Of a DNA stretch of 64,000 nt, positions 34,475 through 43,659 are shown piece after piece. Location: NCBI GenBank assembly GCA_030694465.1, contig JAUXYJ010000023.1:458475-522474 (forward strand), given 5' to 3'. Each line of letters begins with the position of its first letter. Within the stretch, counting starts at the first letter, position 1. Under the pieces are notes generated by a model. That model saw only the letters and a list, made by a program, of their open reading frames with translations, had not been told where the DNA came from and ran no database searches. The position numbers were made by a program, and so were the translations under genes. The DNA comes from Deltaproteobacteria bacterium. Lineage in GTDB: Bacteria > Myxococcota_A > Polyangia > Polyangiales > Ga0077539.

Positions 34475-35860
34475 TTAGATGCGAGAGGCGCGCTCGAGCG
34501 GTACCAAAATGGTGCTCAACCGCTCGCGAAGCGCCGCGTCTTTGCCCACAAAATGCACGATCCCGAGCTGTTGCAAGAGCAGCAGCTCACCGAGCTGTGC
34601 GCGGCCCGAGACGCTGACAATGGTCGTCCGCTCGGTCAGGTGCGTGGCGCGAAGATGCATGCACACTTGGATCCCGTTCATGGTGGGCATGTGCAAATCG
34701 AGCAGTAAAACATCAGGAAGCGAGCGCCGAACGAGCTCGACCGCCTGAGCTCCATCCGCTGCGGTCAACACCCGCGCAGCCGGAACACACTCTTGCACAC
34801 TGGCAAGCAGCACCGCGAGCATCACGGGATCATCGTCCACGATCAGCACCGTAAAGGGCCGGCGCTCGGCGTCCGTCGCGACGCTCACCTCTCGAGAAAT
34901 CTCGCTTCGCACCATCCGCAGCTGGAGCAGCAAGAGCTCAGCGCTCTGAGATCTCCGCTCGGGCGCTGGGTTCACCAGCTCATCGATCAATTGAACGAGC
35001 TTGGGGTGCACGTCGTGACGATGTTTTGCCAGTGATTCTGCAGGCGAACTCTGTTGATCCACGAGCGTCCTGAGGTCATGCCCCATGTACGGCCTTCGCC
35101 CCGAGAGCAGCTCAAACGCGACGACCCCCAACGAGTACAGGTCCGCAAGGTGCCATTCACCTTTGCGCTGCTGGCCAGCGATCACCTCGGGAGCCATGTA
35201 GGGCGGAGAGCCCGCGACGCTGTCTGCGCCCTCGTAGCTCTCTTTGACGAACAGCCCAAAATCCATCACCACCACACGGTCGTTGGGGGCGAGCAAAATG
35301 TTCGAAGGCTTCACGTCTCGATGAGCGATCTGTGCACGATGCATCGCTGCGAGCGCGTCGCACACATCGGTCATGATCGTGAGGACCTCGAGCTGCGTAA
35401 GACGCTGTCCGGACGCTTGCAGTCGCGCGGAGTGCGCGCGCAAGGTGACGCCGTACAGGCGCTCCATGACGAGAAAATCGATGCCGCGGTGGTTGCCAAA
35501 GGCATAGGCCGCGACGGTCGAGCGATGCTGCACTGCGGCCATCGCTTGCGCTTCGAATCGCAGGTATTTCGCTGATACTCCTGGATGGCTCACCTTGATC
35601 GCCACGCGACGGTTGAGCCAACGGTCGTGCGCTTCAAACACGACACCCATCCCGCCCTCGCCCAGCCCCTCGCCCACTTCGTACACGCCTGAGATCAGCT
35701 CGCCGATTTCAAACGGGATGTGCCCTACTGCCGCCGGTGGAGGGCTCTCAGAGACAATCGCCGCCGGATGTACGGGAACCTCGAAGGTCACGCTCGCGCT
35801 GCTGCTTGAGCGCAAGCCTCGGGCCTCTCCGCCTTCAGGGGAGTTGTCGTTCTCACTCAT
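34475..35860 (-). CDS. Ser/Thr protein kinase fused to a two-component receiver domain
   Basis: A 461-aa cytoplasmic fusion. The Hanks-type kinase spans about 55-315: Gly loop GLGEGGMGVV, Lys89, HRDVKPSN (180-187), DFG (200-202), APE (223-225). A CheY-like receiver spans about 335-455 with acidic Asp342/Asp343, phospho-acceptor Asp388 (LLLDLHMP), Ser416/Ser418 and Lys440. All key residues of both domains are present, so it may link phosphorelay input to Ser/Thr phosphorylation. No membrane segment. The start overlaps the stop of the upstream HPt gene by 4 nt; GAGGA precedes the ATG by 5 nt. No sensor histidine kinase is encoded nearby. Confidence 0.9.
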   Translation of the reverse strand: MSENDNSPEGGEARGLRSSSSASVTFEVPVHPAAIVSESPPPAAVGHIPFEIGELISGVYEVGEGLGEGGMGVVFEAHDRWLNRRVAIKVSHPGVSAKYLRFEAQAMAAVQHRSTVAAYAFGNHRGIDFLVMERLYGVTLRAHSARLQASGQRLTQLEVLTIMTDVCDALAAMHRAQIAHRDVKPSNILLAPNDRVVVMDFGLFVKESYEGADSVAGSPPYMAPEVIAGQQRKGEWHLADLYSLGVVAFELLSGRRPYMGHDLRTLVDQQSSPAESLAKHRHDVHPKLVQLIDELVNPAPERRSQSAELLLLQLRMVRSEISREVSVATDAERRPFTVLIVDDDPVMLAVLLASVQECVPAARVLTAADGAQAVELVRRSLPDVLLLDLHMPTMNGIQVCMHLRATHLTERTTIVSVSGRAQLGELLLLQQLGIVHFVGKDAALRERLSTILVPLERASRI

Positions 35861-36870
35861 AATATTCCTCGACGTGAGATCGAAATCGTAGCGCCGAGGT
35901 CACTGGGCGCGCCTCCAAAGGTCTCACTCGACCGGCTCCGAGACATCACACTGCTTCGCTCACTGAGGGTGTCGTCCAGCAGCTGTGAGACCGCGCTCAT
36001 CACGTTCGCCAGACTTGGGCGCCGCTCAAGCGCACGATTCGCCCAAGAAGCTGGCCCCAAGCTCACCGTCCGCAGCGCGGCCCACTCGGGCACCAGCGAC
36101 TGGGGCGGGTCATCCACAATGACTACCGTGGGCGACTCATCGAGAGTCACAAGCCTCGCCCCGAGCGCCTCGAACCCGGCCCGCATCACAGAGCGCATGA
36201 GCGCATCAGAGGTCTCACACGCGATCAATTGACCTGCAAATACCCCTGGAAGAAGCGACTGCGCGGTGTCCAGCACGTTGGCCGACAGACCGACCAGGTC
36301 CGCCCCCGCGCGCAGAGCCATGACATGCTGCGCCGTGGTCGCGCCCTCGATGACGACCATGAGCAGCCCCTCACCCAGTCGATCACGCGCCTCGCGGATC
36401 GCTTGGCTCTTTGCCTCGTGGCTCTCGATCACACACACGCCCTGCGGCCGCGTCGCGAGGTCGCTGAGGCTCCGATGGACAAACGCGCTTTGCACGGTTC
36501 CGAGTAAATTCTCTGAGAAATCTCCGATGAGATGGATCGGTGCCGAGCTCGACAAGCGAAGCGATGCGATCGGTCGGGGGCTCTCGCTCAGCTGTGCATC
36601 CAGCGCGCGAGACAGCGCGATCGCCTGCCCATGCCAACGTTCGCCCTGCGATTCAAGGGCTCGTTCAAGCTCAGCAGCATGCTGACCCACGCTGGTAAAA
36701 CCCAGGCTCGAAGCGGTCCCTGCCAACCGATGGGACTCGACGCAGAGCGCGTGTTGCATGGCCTTTGAGTCATCTCGCAGCGCCAACCGCGACAGCCTCT
36801 CGATCGTCGCGCGCGAGGTCCAGAGCGACCACCCAAACGCGTCCCGAACGGTATCAATGCTGTACGTCAC
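35857..36870 (-). CDS. HPt phosphotransfer protein with degenerate receiver-like C-terminus
   Basis: A 337-aa protein from GTG 36870, which has a purine-rich ribosome site (AGGGGGAG) just upstream and puts the HPt His at residue 47; a TTG at 37008 in the same frame is less likely. ESHRLAGTASSLGF (45-58) is the HPt phospho-His motif (HxLxG). About residues 110-330 look like one or two receiver-like folds (VCVIESHEAKSQ, LLMVVIEGA, VVIVDDPPQSLVP) without a clear phospho-acceptor Asp. It ends in a 4-nt overlap with the kinase-receiver gene, so the two are probably partners in one relay. Confidence 0.75.
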   Translation of the reverse strand: MTYSIDTVRDAFGWSLWTSRATIERLSRLALRDDSKAMQHALCVESHRLAGTASSLGFTSVGQHAAELERALESQGERWHGQAIALSRALDAQLSESPRPIASLRLSSSAPIHLIGDFSENLLGTVQSAFVHRSLSDLATRPQGVCVIESHEAKSQAIREARDRLGEGLLMVVIEGATTAQHVMALRAGADLVGLSANVLDTAQSLLPGVFAGQLIACETSDALMRSVMRAGFEALGARLVTLDESPTVVIVDDPPQSLVPEWAALRTVSLGPASWANRALERRPSLANVMSAVSQLLDDTLSERSSVMSRSRSSETFGGAPSDLGATISISRRGIL

Positions 36871-37136
36871 GGCTCCCCCTGCAGGCAGCTGAGCGGGCAC
36901 ATGGTTGGCTGTGCGATACGCGTGCTCATCCGTCAGAATTGCGACTCTACCGCAGTCAACGAGCCTCTGCACGATCCATCGAAGGCACCACAGCGCGACG
37001 AACGCCAAGCGCGACGCATGAACGATTGGAGCGCTTGCGTTTGGCAGTTGCTTTGCGCTTCATTGCGCAACACGGAGCACCCGAGGCGTGCCAACCTCGC
37101 CGGCAGCACTTCGAATCTCTTGGAGAAAAGCAACTC
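36871..37136. promoter_or_regulatory. divergent promoter region, HPt gene / PLP enzyme gene
   Basis: A 266-nt spacer between the GTG start of the HPt gene and the ATG at 37137. It ends with GGAGAAAAG about 6 nt before that ATG, a good ribosome site. No strong -35/-10 pair is obvious; the location is the evidence. Confidence 0.35.
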
Positions 37137-38603
37137 ATGACACGCGCAGCCATCCCAACAACGGGCGAAGACCACGGTGAGATTCTCGCTTCGATGAAGT
37201 CCATGCGGGGTCAAGACGCAGACTGGAAGCACGGGCGAACCTGGAGCCTCGTCTACTTTGCCGGCGACGCGCATCACCAGCTGTTGCAAGACTCGCACAA
37301 CATGTTCTTCGCCGAAAATGCCCTCAATCCGATGGCATTTAAGAGCATCAAGCGCATGGAAGCCGAAGTCATCGCGATGTCCGCGTCCATGCTTCACGGC
37401 CCCGATGACGCCTGCGGAACAATGACGACGGGCGGCACCGAGTCGATCTTGATGGCGGTCAAAGCAGCGCGCAACCGCGCACGCGCGCGAGGCCCCAAGA
37501 CGCAACGACCCGAGATCGTCGCGCCCAGCACGGCTCACCCGGCGTTGATCAAGGCCGCACACTATTTTGGTCTCCACGTGCGAAAAATCCCCGTGGGGCC
37601 GGACTATCGCGCCGACGTCCGCGCGATGCGCAAAGCCATGAACAAGAACACGGTGCTCTTGTTTGCGAGCGCGCCGCAGTATCCACACGGAGTCATCGAT
37701 CCCATCGACGAGCTCGGGCGGCTGGCGCTGGAGTGGGGAGTGCCGTTTCACGTCGACGCGTGCATCGGTGGCTTTGTGCTTCCGTGGATCGAGAAGCTCG
37801 GACACGCGCTCCCTACTTTTGATTTTCGCGTCCCAGGCGTCACGTCCATGAGCGCGGATCTCCACAAGTATGGCTTCGCGGTCAAAGGCGCCTCGGTGGT
37901 GATCTACCGTGACATGTCTTACCTAGAGCATCAGTTCTTCGTCGAGACGGATTTTCCAGGCGGCGTGTATGCGTCGCCAACCATGACGGGCACCCGCGGA
38001 GGTGGCCCGATCGCGGCCGCCTGGGCCGCTCTGCACGCGGTCGGCGAAGATGGCTTCATGGAGCACACTCGCATCGCGATGGACGCCGCACAGCGCCTGC
38101 AGCAGGGCATCGTCGCGATCCCCGAGCTGCAGCTCGTCGGAAAGCCAGACGCGACGCTCGTCGCATGGTGCGCGCGCGACCGAGCGGTAGACATCTACGC
38201 GGTCGCAGATCGGCTCGAAGACGCAGGATGGAGCGTCGATCGACAGCATCGACCCGCGTGCATTCATCACACCGTGACAAGCAACCACGCCACGGTCGTC
38301 GACGAGTACCTCGCGGACCTTCGCGACGCTGTAGCCTTTGTAAAATCGCACCCCGAAGTCTCGGCACGGGGCAACGCTGCGATGTATGGGATGATGGCCA
38401 AGATCCCCTTTCGAGGGATGGTCAAACAAGGCGTCGTGCAGGTGCTTCGTGGCATGTATGGCCCAGACGCCGCCACGTTTGATCCGACAAAAGTCGGCCA
38501 AGACGACGGGGTCATGGGCAAGGTGATGGACGTTGTGGGACCCACGCTCAACAAGGTCCTCGATCAGGTCGATCGCATGCGCGACGCCGTACGATCGCGC
38601 TGA
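37137..38603 (+). CDS. PLP-dependent decarboxylase/lyase, sphingosine-1-phosphate lyase-like
   Basis: A 488-aa fold-type I PLP enzyme. TTGGTESILMAVKAARN binds the cofactor phosphate, STAHPALIKAAHYFGLHVRKIPV and HVDACIGGFVLPW are active-site stretches, and SADLHKYGFAVKG carries the Schiff-base Lys244. The DxxxIxHG...HPAFDKAA type layout and SADxHKYG are closer to sphingosine-1-phosphate lyase than to glutamate decarboxylase. It would then cleave phosphorylated long-chain bases; tyrosine/DOPA-type decarboxylation is an alternative. Start ATG 37137 has a GGAG ribosome site. Not obviously co-transcribed with the unknown gene 30 nt downstream. Confidence 0.82.
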   Translation: MTRAAIPTTGEDHGEILASMKSMRGQDADWKHGRTWSLVYFAGDAHHQLLQDSHNMFFAENALNPMAFKSIKRMEAEVIAMSASMLHGPDDACGTMTTGGTESILMAVKAARNRARARGPKTQRPEIVAPSTAHPALIKAAHYFGLHVRKIPVGPDYRADVRAMRKAMNKNTVLLFASAPQYPHGVIDPIDELGRLALEWGVPFHVDACIGGFVLPWIEKLGHALPTFDFRVPGVTSMSADLHKYGFAVKGASVVIYRDMSYLEHQFFVETDFPGGVYASPTMTGTRGGGPIAAAWAALHAVGEDGFMEHTRIAMDAAQRLQQGIVAIPELQLVGKPDATLVAWCARDRAVDIYAVADRLEDAGWSVDRQHRPACIHHTVTSNHATVVDEYLADLRDAVAFVKSHPEVSARGNAAMYGMMAKIPFRGMVKQGVVQVLRGMYGPDAATFDPTKVGQDDGVMGKVMDVVGPTLNKVLDQVDRMRDAVRSR

Positions 38604-38633
38604 AATATTGCACACGCACTGAGTCCGCCGCGT

Positions 38634-39614
38634 ATGAACGCACGCTCGCCTGTCAACATGATGAACGCACCCGCGGCCATTCGGTCGTGGCGTGGTGCGA
38701 TGGATCGTTGCAGTCGGATCATCGGGCTCGACACCTCGCACGTGCGGTGGCTCTTGCGTGTGCTCGATGCAAGATCTCCGCGCCTGATGCCAAGCCTTCT
38801 GACAGCAGATTTCTCTGCAAATGAGCTGCGCCATTGGTCACTGGACGAACGCACCGACGACGAGCCCATCGATGAAATCTTGCGACTCGCGGTAGCCGCC
38901 ATGCGCGACCCAACGTTCGTGAGACTGTTCGCTCTGACCGCGCGATGGGATCCCGAAGGCGACATCGACGCAGACTGTGCAGACACACTCCAGCCCGCCC
39001 TCTCGGACTGGTGGAACGACTCGCCCACACAGACCCCAAGCGCAAGTCGCGCGAGCAGCGCAGCAAGCACGATGCTCTCACTGCTCGGATTTCTGGACCC
39101 CGAGATGAGGCAAGACCCTCGGGGCACACGCTGCGCGGTCAAGATTGTCCTTGCGCTCTACGGCTCACTCGAAGGCGACGAAGCCCTTGAGCTTCGTGCG
39201 CTGGCCGATCCGCTCAACCGATGGCTCGACAACGAGCCGGTCGATCTCGACGCGCTGATGTCTTCTCTCGATCGATATCGCGCGACCACGAGCATGCTGT
39301 TTGGCTCGACCTCGAACTTCAGCAACAACCGATATCGGCTCGCGTTCTTTCAGCAGTGCGCCTACGGCATCGAGGGCGCGGTGCGACTCATTCGCGCGCC
39401 TGGCATTACCATCGCGTCGAACCTCGTCGAGACAAGCTGCTCGTTTTGGGGCCGTTGGCAGCGGCGAGATCGCGATTTCTCACTGGGAATCGCCTCGGAT
39501 GCTAAGCCTCAGCTGCCGGGGGCTGCCGCGATCGTTCGGTCAGAATTCTCGTGCCCCGAGCTTCGACGCACCCTCAACGCTGCCCGCGTGCGCGCTCACC
39601 AGGGCCTCCGGTGA
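38634..39614 (+). CDS. uncharacterised protein
   Basis: A 326-aa protein, soluble and helical by sequence pattern, with no signal peptide and no recognised motif. It has an Asp/Glu-rich middle (DWNDSP-like segment WWNDSPTQTPSASRASSAAS) and ends EFSCPELRRTLNAARVRAH. The 30-nt gap from the PLP-lyase gene and 55 nt to the exonuclease gene allow a common transcript. ATG 38634 chosen as first in frame; MNAPAA at 38661 is another option. Confidence 0.55.
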   Translation: MNARSPVNMMNAPAAIRSWRGAMDRCSRIIGLDTSHVRWLLRVLDARSPRLMPSLLTADFSANELRHWSLDERTDDEPIDEILRLAVAAMRDPTFVRLFALTARWDPEGDIDADCADTLQPALSDWWNDSPTQTPSASRASSAASTMLSLLGFLDPEMRQDPRGTRCAVKIVLALYGSLEGDEALELRALADPLNRWLDNEPVDLDALMSSLDRYRATTSMLFGSTSNFSNNRYRLAFFQQCAYGIEGAVRLIRAPGITIASNLVETSCSFWGRWQRRDRDFSLGIASDAKPQLPGAAAIVRSEFSCPELRRTLNAARVRAHQGLR

Positions 39615-39669
39615 TCGCTGCACGCCCACGCATACGGCACCCAGCAACATACGGATCTCAGATCGCACC

Positions 39670-40455
39670 ATGAAAATCATCAGCTTCAACGTCAACGGCT
39701 TTCGGAGCGCAGTCAAAAAGGGCTTTCATCAGTGGTTCTCTGACGAGTCTCCAGACATCTTGTCGCTTCAAGAAATCCGCGCCGAGTGGAGCGAGCTCAC
39801 CGACGAAGACCGCGCGCTCTTGAGCAGTGAGCACGACGTGTGTTGGTTTCCTGCCAGCAAAAAGCCTGGCTATTCTGGTTGTGCGACGCTGGTACGCAAG
39901 GGGCTCGGCTGCACCCAATCGCCAGGCGTCGGTGTGCCCGAGTTTGACGAAGAGGGCAGGCTTGTCGTCACCGAACATCCTGCGTTTTCGCTCATCGCGG
40001 GCTATTTTCCTAACGCGAGCGAGAAGCTCTCTCGGCTCGACTACAAGCAGCGCTTCTCGCAGTGGCTGACCGCAGAGATCGCACGGCGCACCGACAAGCC
40101 ACTGATCATCGTGGGTGACCTCAACGTCGCCCCCGAAGCGATCGACATCGCGCGACCCGACAGCAACCACAAGTCCCCAGGCTTCACCGACGAAGAGCGC
40201 GAGGACTTTCGCGCGTACCTCCGCGCGGGCATGGTCGACGTGCTGAGAGAGCGCCAGCCCACCACCGAGGGGCTCTACACTTGGTGGAGCGTCCGCGGCG
40301 GCGCCCGCGCCCGCAACGTCGGATGGCGCCTCGATATTTTTCTCGTCTCGCCGAGCCTCACGTCGCACGTGCGCTCCATCGAGCATCAGACGCACGTCAT
40401 GCTCAGCGATCACTGCCCCATTGCGCTGACCCTTGAGGGCCCCTACGGCGCCTAA
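39670..40455 (+). CDS. xth: exodeoxyribonuclease III / AP endonuclease
   Basis: A 261-aa exonuclease III family protein. Asn7 and Glu35 (LSLQEIRAE) coordinate the metal, GYFPN holds the catalytic Tyr, GDLNVAPEAIDI gives Asp150 and Asn152, and SDHCPI at 246-251 gives Asp247-His248. The family signature WWSVRGGARARNVGWRLD is complete. It repairs abasic sites and 3' blocks. ATG 39670 gives the standard start MKIISFNVNGFR. Length matches XthA (about 260 aa). Confidence 0.95.
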   Translation: MKIISFNVNGFRSAVKKGFHQWFSDESPDILSLQEIRAEWSELTDEDRALLSSEHDVCWFPASKKPGYSGCATLVRKGLGCTQSPGVGVPEFDEEGRLVVTEHPAFSLIAGYFPNASEKLSRLDYKQRFSQWLTAEIARRTDKPLIIVGDLNVAPEAIDIARPDSNHKSPGFTDEEREDFRAYLRAGMVDVLRERQPTTEGLYTWWSVRGGARARNVGWRLDIFLVSPSLTSHVRSIEHQTHVMLSDHCPIALTLEGPYGA

Positions 40456-40682
40456 GGCTCCAGGGTGTCTCAATGAGCCACAGTGCGCCGAAGCCTCCAG
40501 CACCGCGCCAGCGAAATCCCCGGACAACACCCCTCGGCATCTTCCCACGCCCCCCTTGGGTGCTTCATGCACCCTCCCTAACCCTCGCAAGAGACTCCGG
40601 CACCCCTTAACAGACCCCAACATCTTGAAATTATTGAGTATTTTCAGGTGATTGTCGGCATCCCGACACCCCCTCCGACAGC
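40456..40682. other. 227-nt intergenic region between convergent genes
   Basis: Between the exonuclease III stop (40455) and the stop of the convergent unknown gene (40683). It contains a short AT-rich stretch (about 40620-40650) and a 5-bp stem-loop GTCGG-CATC-CCGAC at 40654-40667, which may help terminate the minus-strand gene. No U-tract follows and no open frame is convincing. Confidence 0.35.
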
Positions 40683-41264
40683 CTATCGGCCCTCGATCGT
40701 CTGCTCCCAGCTCCAGGCGTCGGCCCCCAACCACAGCTCAACCTGCGCTCGAGCGCGCCGAACGTCCAACGGCATGACCGCCACAGTCCCCACCGCAAGC
40801 TGTGCCACAGTGAGCCGATGCCGCTCGAGGATCGCCAACGTATCCATCACCTCACGCGCCACCCGATGCCGCTGCTCGACCCGCGACCCCTGCCATCGCT
40901 GCGCCTCAAGCTCGCCGTGCGGCGCAACAACCCGCGAGAGATCCATCGTCGCGCGGATCTCAAAGCTCAACGCTTCGTTGCTGCTGTTGCGCTCGCTGTC
41001 GCTGAGCCCCACCGCGAGAGAGCTCGATGAAGTCAGCCCCCGCCCAACCCTGACCGAGATCCGAGGCATCCACGCGGCCCAGCGCGCGCGCGCGACCAAG
41101 GGGCTCGCCGCGTCGCCGCCGAGCCCGCTATAGGCCACTGCGCGCTCAGTGACCGAGGCCACTACTTCACGGCGCAACCAAGACCGCTGCGCCAGCGCCT
41201 CGCCCCCTCCAAGCGCGAGCGCACACCCCAACACAAACGCCGTCCCCATGTTTTGAGTTTTCAT
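40683..41264 (-). CDS. secreted protein of unknown function
   Basis: A 193-aa protein with a signal peptide ending EALAQ near residue 26 (AFVLGCALALGGGEALAQ). The rest has TolC-like or coiled-helix features (SEQRNSSNEALSFEIRATMDLSRVV type amphipathic helices, ERHRLTVAQLAVG), fitting an outer-membrane-efflux style helical segment. That suggestion is tentative. Third gene of a minus-strand run ribF, DUF4912 gene, this gene, starting 39 nt after the DUF4912 stop. Confidence 0.55.
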   Translation of the reverse strand: MKTQNMGTAFVLGCALALGGGEALAQRSWLRREVVASVTERAVAYSGLGGDAASPLVARARWAAWMPRISVRVGRGLTSSSSLAVGLSDSERNSSNEALSFEIRATMDLSRVVAPHGELEAQRWQGSRVEQRHRVAREVMDTLAILERHRLTVAQLAVGTVAVMPLDVRRARAQVELWLGADAWSWEQTIEGR

Positions 41265-41303
41265 GGGGCGCGCTTATCGGCCGCGCCGTAGCAAAGTTGC
41301 GCG

Positions 41304-42605
41304 CTACCGCGAGGAGCGCGACATCGAACCCGGCATGGGCCCCTGCCAAGCGTGCGCAAGCAACGCGTCAAGCTCTGCGGCCTCGCCGGTCGCGTCGAGG
41401 CTCTGCGTGGGTGCGTGGTCCCACCATGGGAGCGAGACGGTCTGGTGTGCGCTCGACGTGGGAGCCTCGTCTTGGGGCCGCTCAGTGTGTGTCGCGTGCA
41501 TTTGGGTCTGTGACAGGGCGTGTGTCCCGTGTGCGTCACGCAGCGCATGGAGAGTGGGCTGAGGTCCCATCAACGCGACGATCCGCGGAGACTCGGCCGC
41601 GGCGACCTTGGTCCGCGTGGGAAGGGCGATTCGACCTTGGACGACCGCGCGTGCCCTCGTGGGTGCACCGCGCGCGGTCTGCACCGGCAACGCAGCGAGG
41701 AGCGGCTCAAACGCACGCTCACGGACGAGCCCAACGGCGATCTCGTGCGTCGCGTCAGGAAGAAGCCCCCAGACAAACCAGTCGCCCACACGGCCGACGG
41801 GGCCCTCCATGCGCTCGCTCATTTGCGGCAGCCCGGTTCGACTGTTTCTCGAAATGCTGACGACGCGCAGCATGAGCTTGCCCGCAGCGTGCGTCTGCAA
41901 CCGGGCCAAGCTGCTCTGGCGCAGCTCCCAGAATACAACCACCGTGGTTGGATCGACCGGGAGCGCGCGGATCTCGTCGACGTCGTAGCCGACCGGGGGA
42001 TCTGATCGCTCAAGCAGCCCGTCGGGCTCTTTGGAGCTCAAGGCAGCCACGACCTCGGGGGGACGCGCTGGCAGCGCGGGATGCGCGATGACGGTGTGTG
42101 AGCCCGCGTGTGTCCCTGGCCCGGCGGACATCATCGCGATCACACGCGCGAGACCTTCTTGAGCCTCGGCGTCGCTAGGATCTCTTGCGATGACCCTCGC
42201 GAATACTGCGCGCGCGTCGGCGAGCCGCCCCTGCGTAAGCAAGAGCGTGCCCATGGTGATCGTAAAGAAAGTGTCGGGCAGCGCATCGATGGAGACGCTC
42301 TCGGACTTCTCTTCAAGATCCGCGTCGAGCTCATTTGCGCTTGAGATCTCCATGCGAACGGGGCGCGGGCTGATCAGCTGCGCGCGCTGTGGGAGAGGGC
42401 GCTCGTCAGTGATCGGCTCGGCGACAAGCACCTCGGGTACCGGAGGAGCGAGCGCTTCGCCAAGCGGCGCGCCCTGCAAGAGCTGCTGTGCGCGGTGCAA
42501 TAATGCACGCAGTTCGGACGCGTCCTGAGCGAGCCGTGCGCGAGTCTTGCTCTCGTCGTGCGAGGTGGGCGGTGTTGGTGGCTGATCGCTCTTGTTGCGC
42601 TTCAT
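41304..42605 (-). CDS. DUF4912-domain protein with TPR-like segment
   Basis: A 433-aa protein. About 105-160 (DTFFTITMGTLLLTQGRLADARAVFARV, DAEAQEGLARVIAMM) are two TPR-like helix pairs. About 205-320 contain a DUF4912 domain (GYDVDEIRALPVDPTTVVVFWELR, SERMEGPVGRVGDWFVWGL), a family of unknown function seen near spore or cell-wall genes. The C-terminal 90 residues are low-complexity. The start overlaps the ribF stop by 4 nt, coupling them. Cytoplasmic. Confidence 0.78.
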   Translation of the reverse strand: MKRNKSDQPPTPPTSHDESKTRARLAQDASELRALLHRAQQLLQGAPLGEALAPPVPEVLVAEPITDERPLPQRAQLISPRPVRMEISSANELDADLEEKSESVSIDALPDTFFTITMGTLLLTQGRLADARAVFARVIARDPSDAEAQEGLARVIAMMSAGPGTHAGSHTVIAHPALPARPPEVVAALSSKEPDGLLERSDPPVGYDVDEIRALPVDPTTVVVFWELRQSSLARLQTHAAGKLMLRVVSISRNSRTGLPQMSERMEGPVGRVGDWFVWGLLPDATHEIAVGLVRERAFEPLLAALPVQTARGAPTRARAVVQGRIALPTRTKVAAAESPRIVALMGPQPTLHALRDAHGTHALSQTQMHATHTERPQDEAPTSSAHQTVSLPWWDHAPTQSLDATGEAAELDALLAHAWQGPMPGSMSRSSR

Positions 42606-43558
42606 GGTCGGTTCTCGGCGTCGGGGCTGCGCGGGTGTCTCGCGAGACTCTCACGCGCCGCGGTGATGTCACGTGCGATCTGTTCGACAAGCTCGCCGAC
42701 GTTGGCGAAGCGTCGCTCATCCCTCAATCGCTCCACGCATTGCACACGCAAGAGCTGTCCGTAAAGTGACTGATCGAAGTCAAATAGGTGAACTTCGATC
42801 GAACGCCCGGCCGCAAAAGTGGGCCGAACGCCAAGGTTCATCACGGCGTCGTACGTCTGAGCGCCACGCGAGAGCACCCGAACGCGCACCGCGTAGACGC
42901 CGTCTGCGGGGAGCGCTTCGACGTCTGTGCGCAAATTGGCTGTCGCAAATCCAATGCTTCGACCGCGGCCATCGCCCTGCACCACGCGACCGTCAAAGTC
43001 AGCCAAGCGTCCCAGAATGCGAGAGGCGCGATCGATCTCTCCGCTGGCCAACGCTTGGCGCACCATGGAGGACGACAAGATCTCTTCGCCGTCTCGAATG
43101 ATGGGGAGGACTTCGACGCGAAATCCGAGGATTTTTCCGAGGGACTTGAGGACCTCGCCGTCTCCTGCGCGGTCTTTTCCAAAGTGAAAATTTTCGCCCA
43201 CGACGACGACCTTTGCGCGGAGCCCCAAGAGCACCTCACGCGCAAAGTGCTCGGGCGTCATGGACGCAAAACCCCGGTCAAACCCCTGAACAACCACGCC
43301 ATCGATGCCAAGCTGCGCGAAGAGCTCAAGCCGATAGTCCGCGCCGGTAATCCGTGGAGGTGAGCGATCCGGAGCCAATACCCTCGTAGGGTGCGGCTCA
43401 AACGTCAGCGCTACGGGCGAGAGACCAAGGGCCGCAGCCTCGCGGCGCGCAAGCTCAAGGAGCGCTCTGTGACCGCGATGGACGCCGTCAAAGTTGCCGA
43501 TGGCGATCGCTGTGTCGCCCACACATTTGGCTGTTCGGTAGTCGTGCGCAATCCACAT
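42602..43558 (-). CDS. ribF: bifunctional riboflavin kinase / FAD synthetase
   Basis: A 318-aa RibF. The nucleotidyltransferase half carries GNFDGVHRGHR (21-31); the riboflavin-kinase half carries GRSIGFATANLRTD and GVYAVRV. It converts riboflavin to FMN and FAD. Length is standard. First gene of a run with the DUF4912 gene (4-nt overlap). No FMN riboswitch-like leader is seen before 43558. The C-terminus LDERRFANVGELVEQIARDI is typical. Confidence 0.95.
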   Translation of the reverse strand: MWIAHDYRTAKCVGDTAIAIGNFDGVHRGHRALLELARREAAALGLSPVALTFEPHPTRVLAPDRSPPRITGADYRLELFAQLGIDGVVVQGFDRGFASMTPEHFAREVLLGLRAKVVVVGENFHFGKDRAGDGEVLKSLGKILGFRVEVLPIIRDGEEILSSSMVRQALASGEIDRASRILGRLADFDGRVVQGDGRGRSIGFATANLRTDVEALPADGVYAVRVRVLSRGAQTYDAVMNLGVRPTFAAGRSIEVHLFDFDQSLYGQLLRVQCVERLRDERRFANVGELVEQIARDITAARESLARHPRSPDAENRP

Positions 43559-43659
43559 TGATGATCAGGCTCACAGTGCCGGATCGGAGTTACCTTTGCG
43601 CGTAGCCGCTTGCAACCCCCCAGCGGCCCAATGATGAACGCCCCTCCCCCGTTACACGG

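Noticed and set aside
40654..40667. GTCGG-CATC-CCGAC stem-loop as an intrinsic terminator
   Set aside because: Stem of only 5 bp and no following U-tract on either strand; mentioned only as part of the intergenic region.
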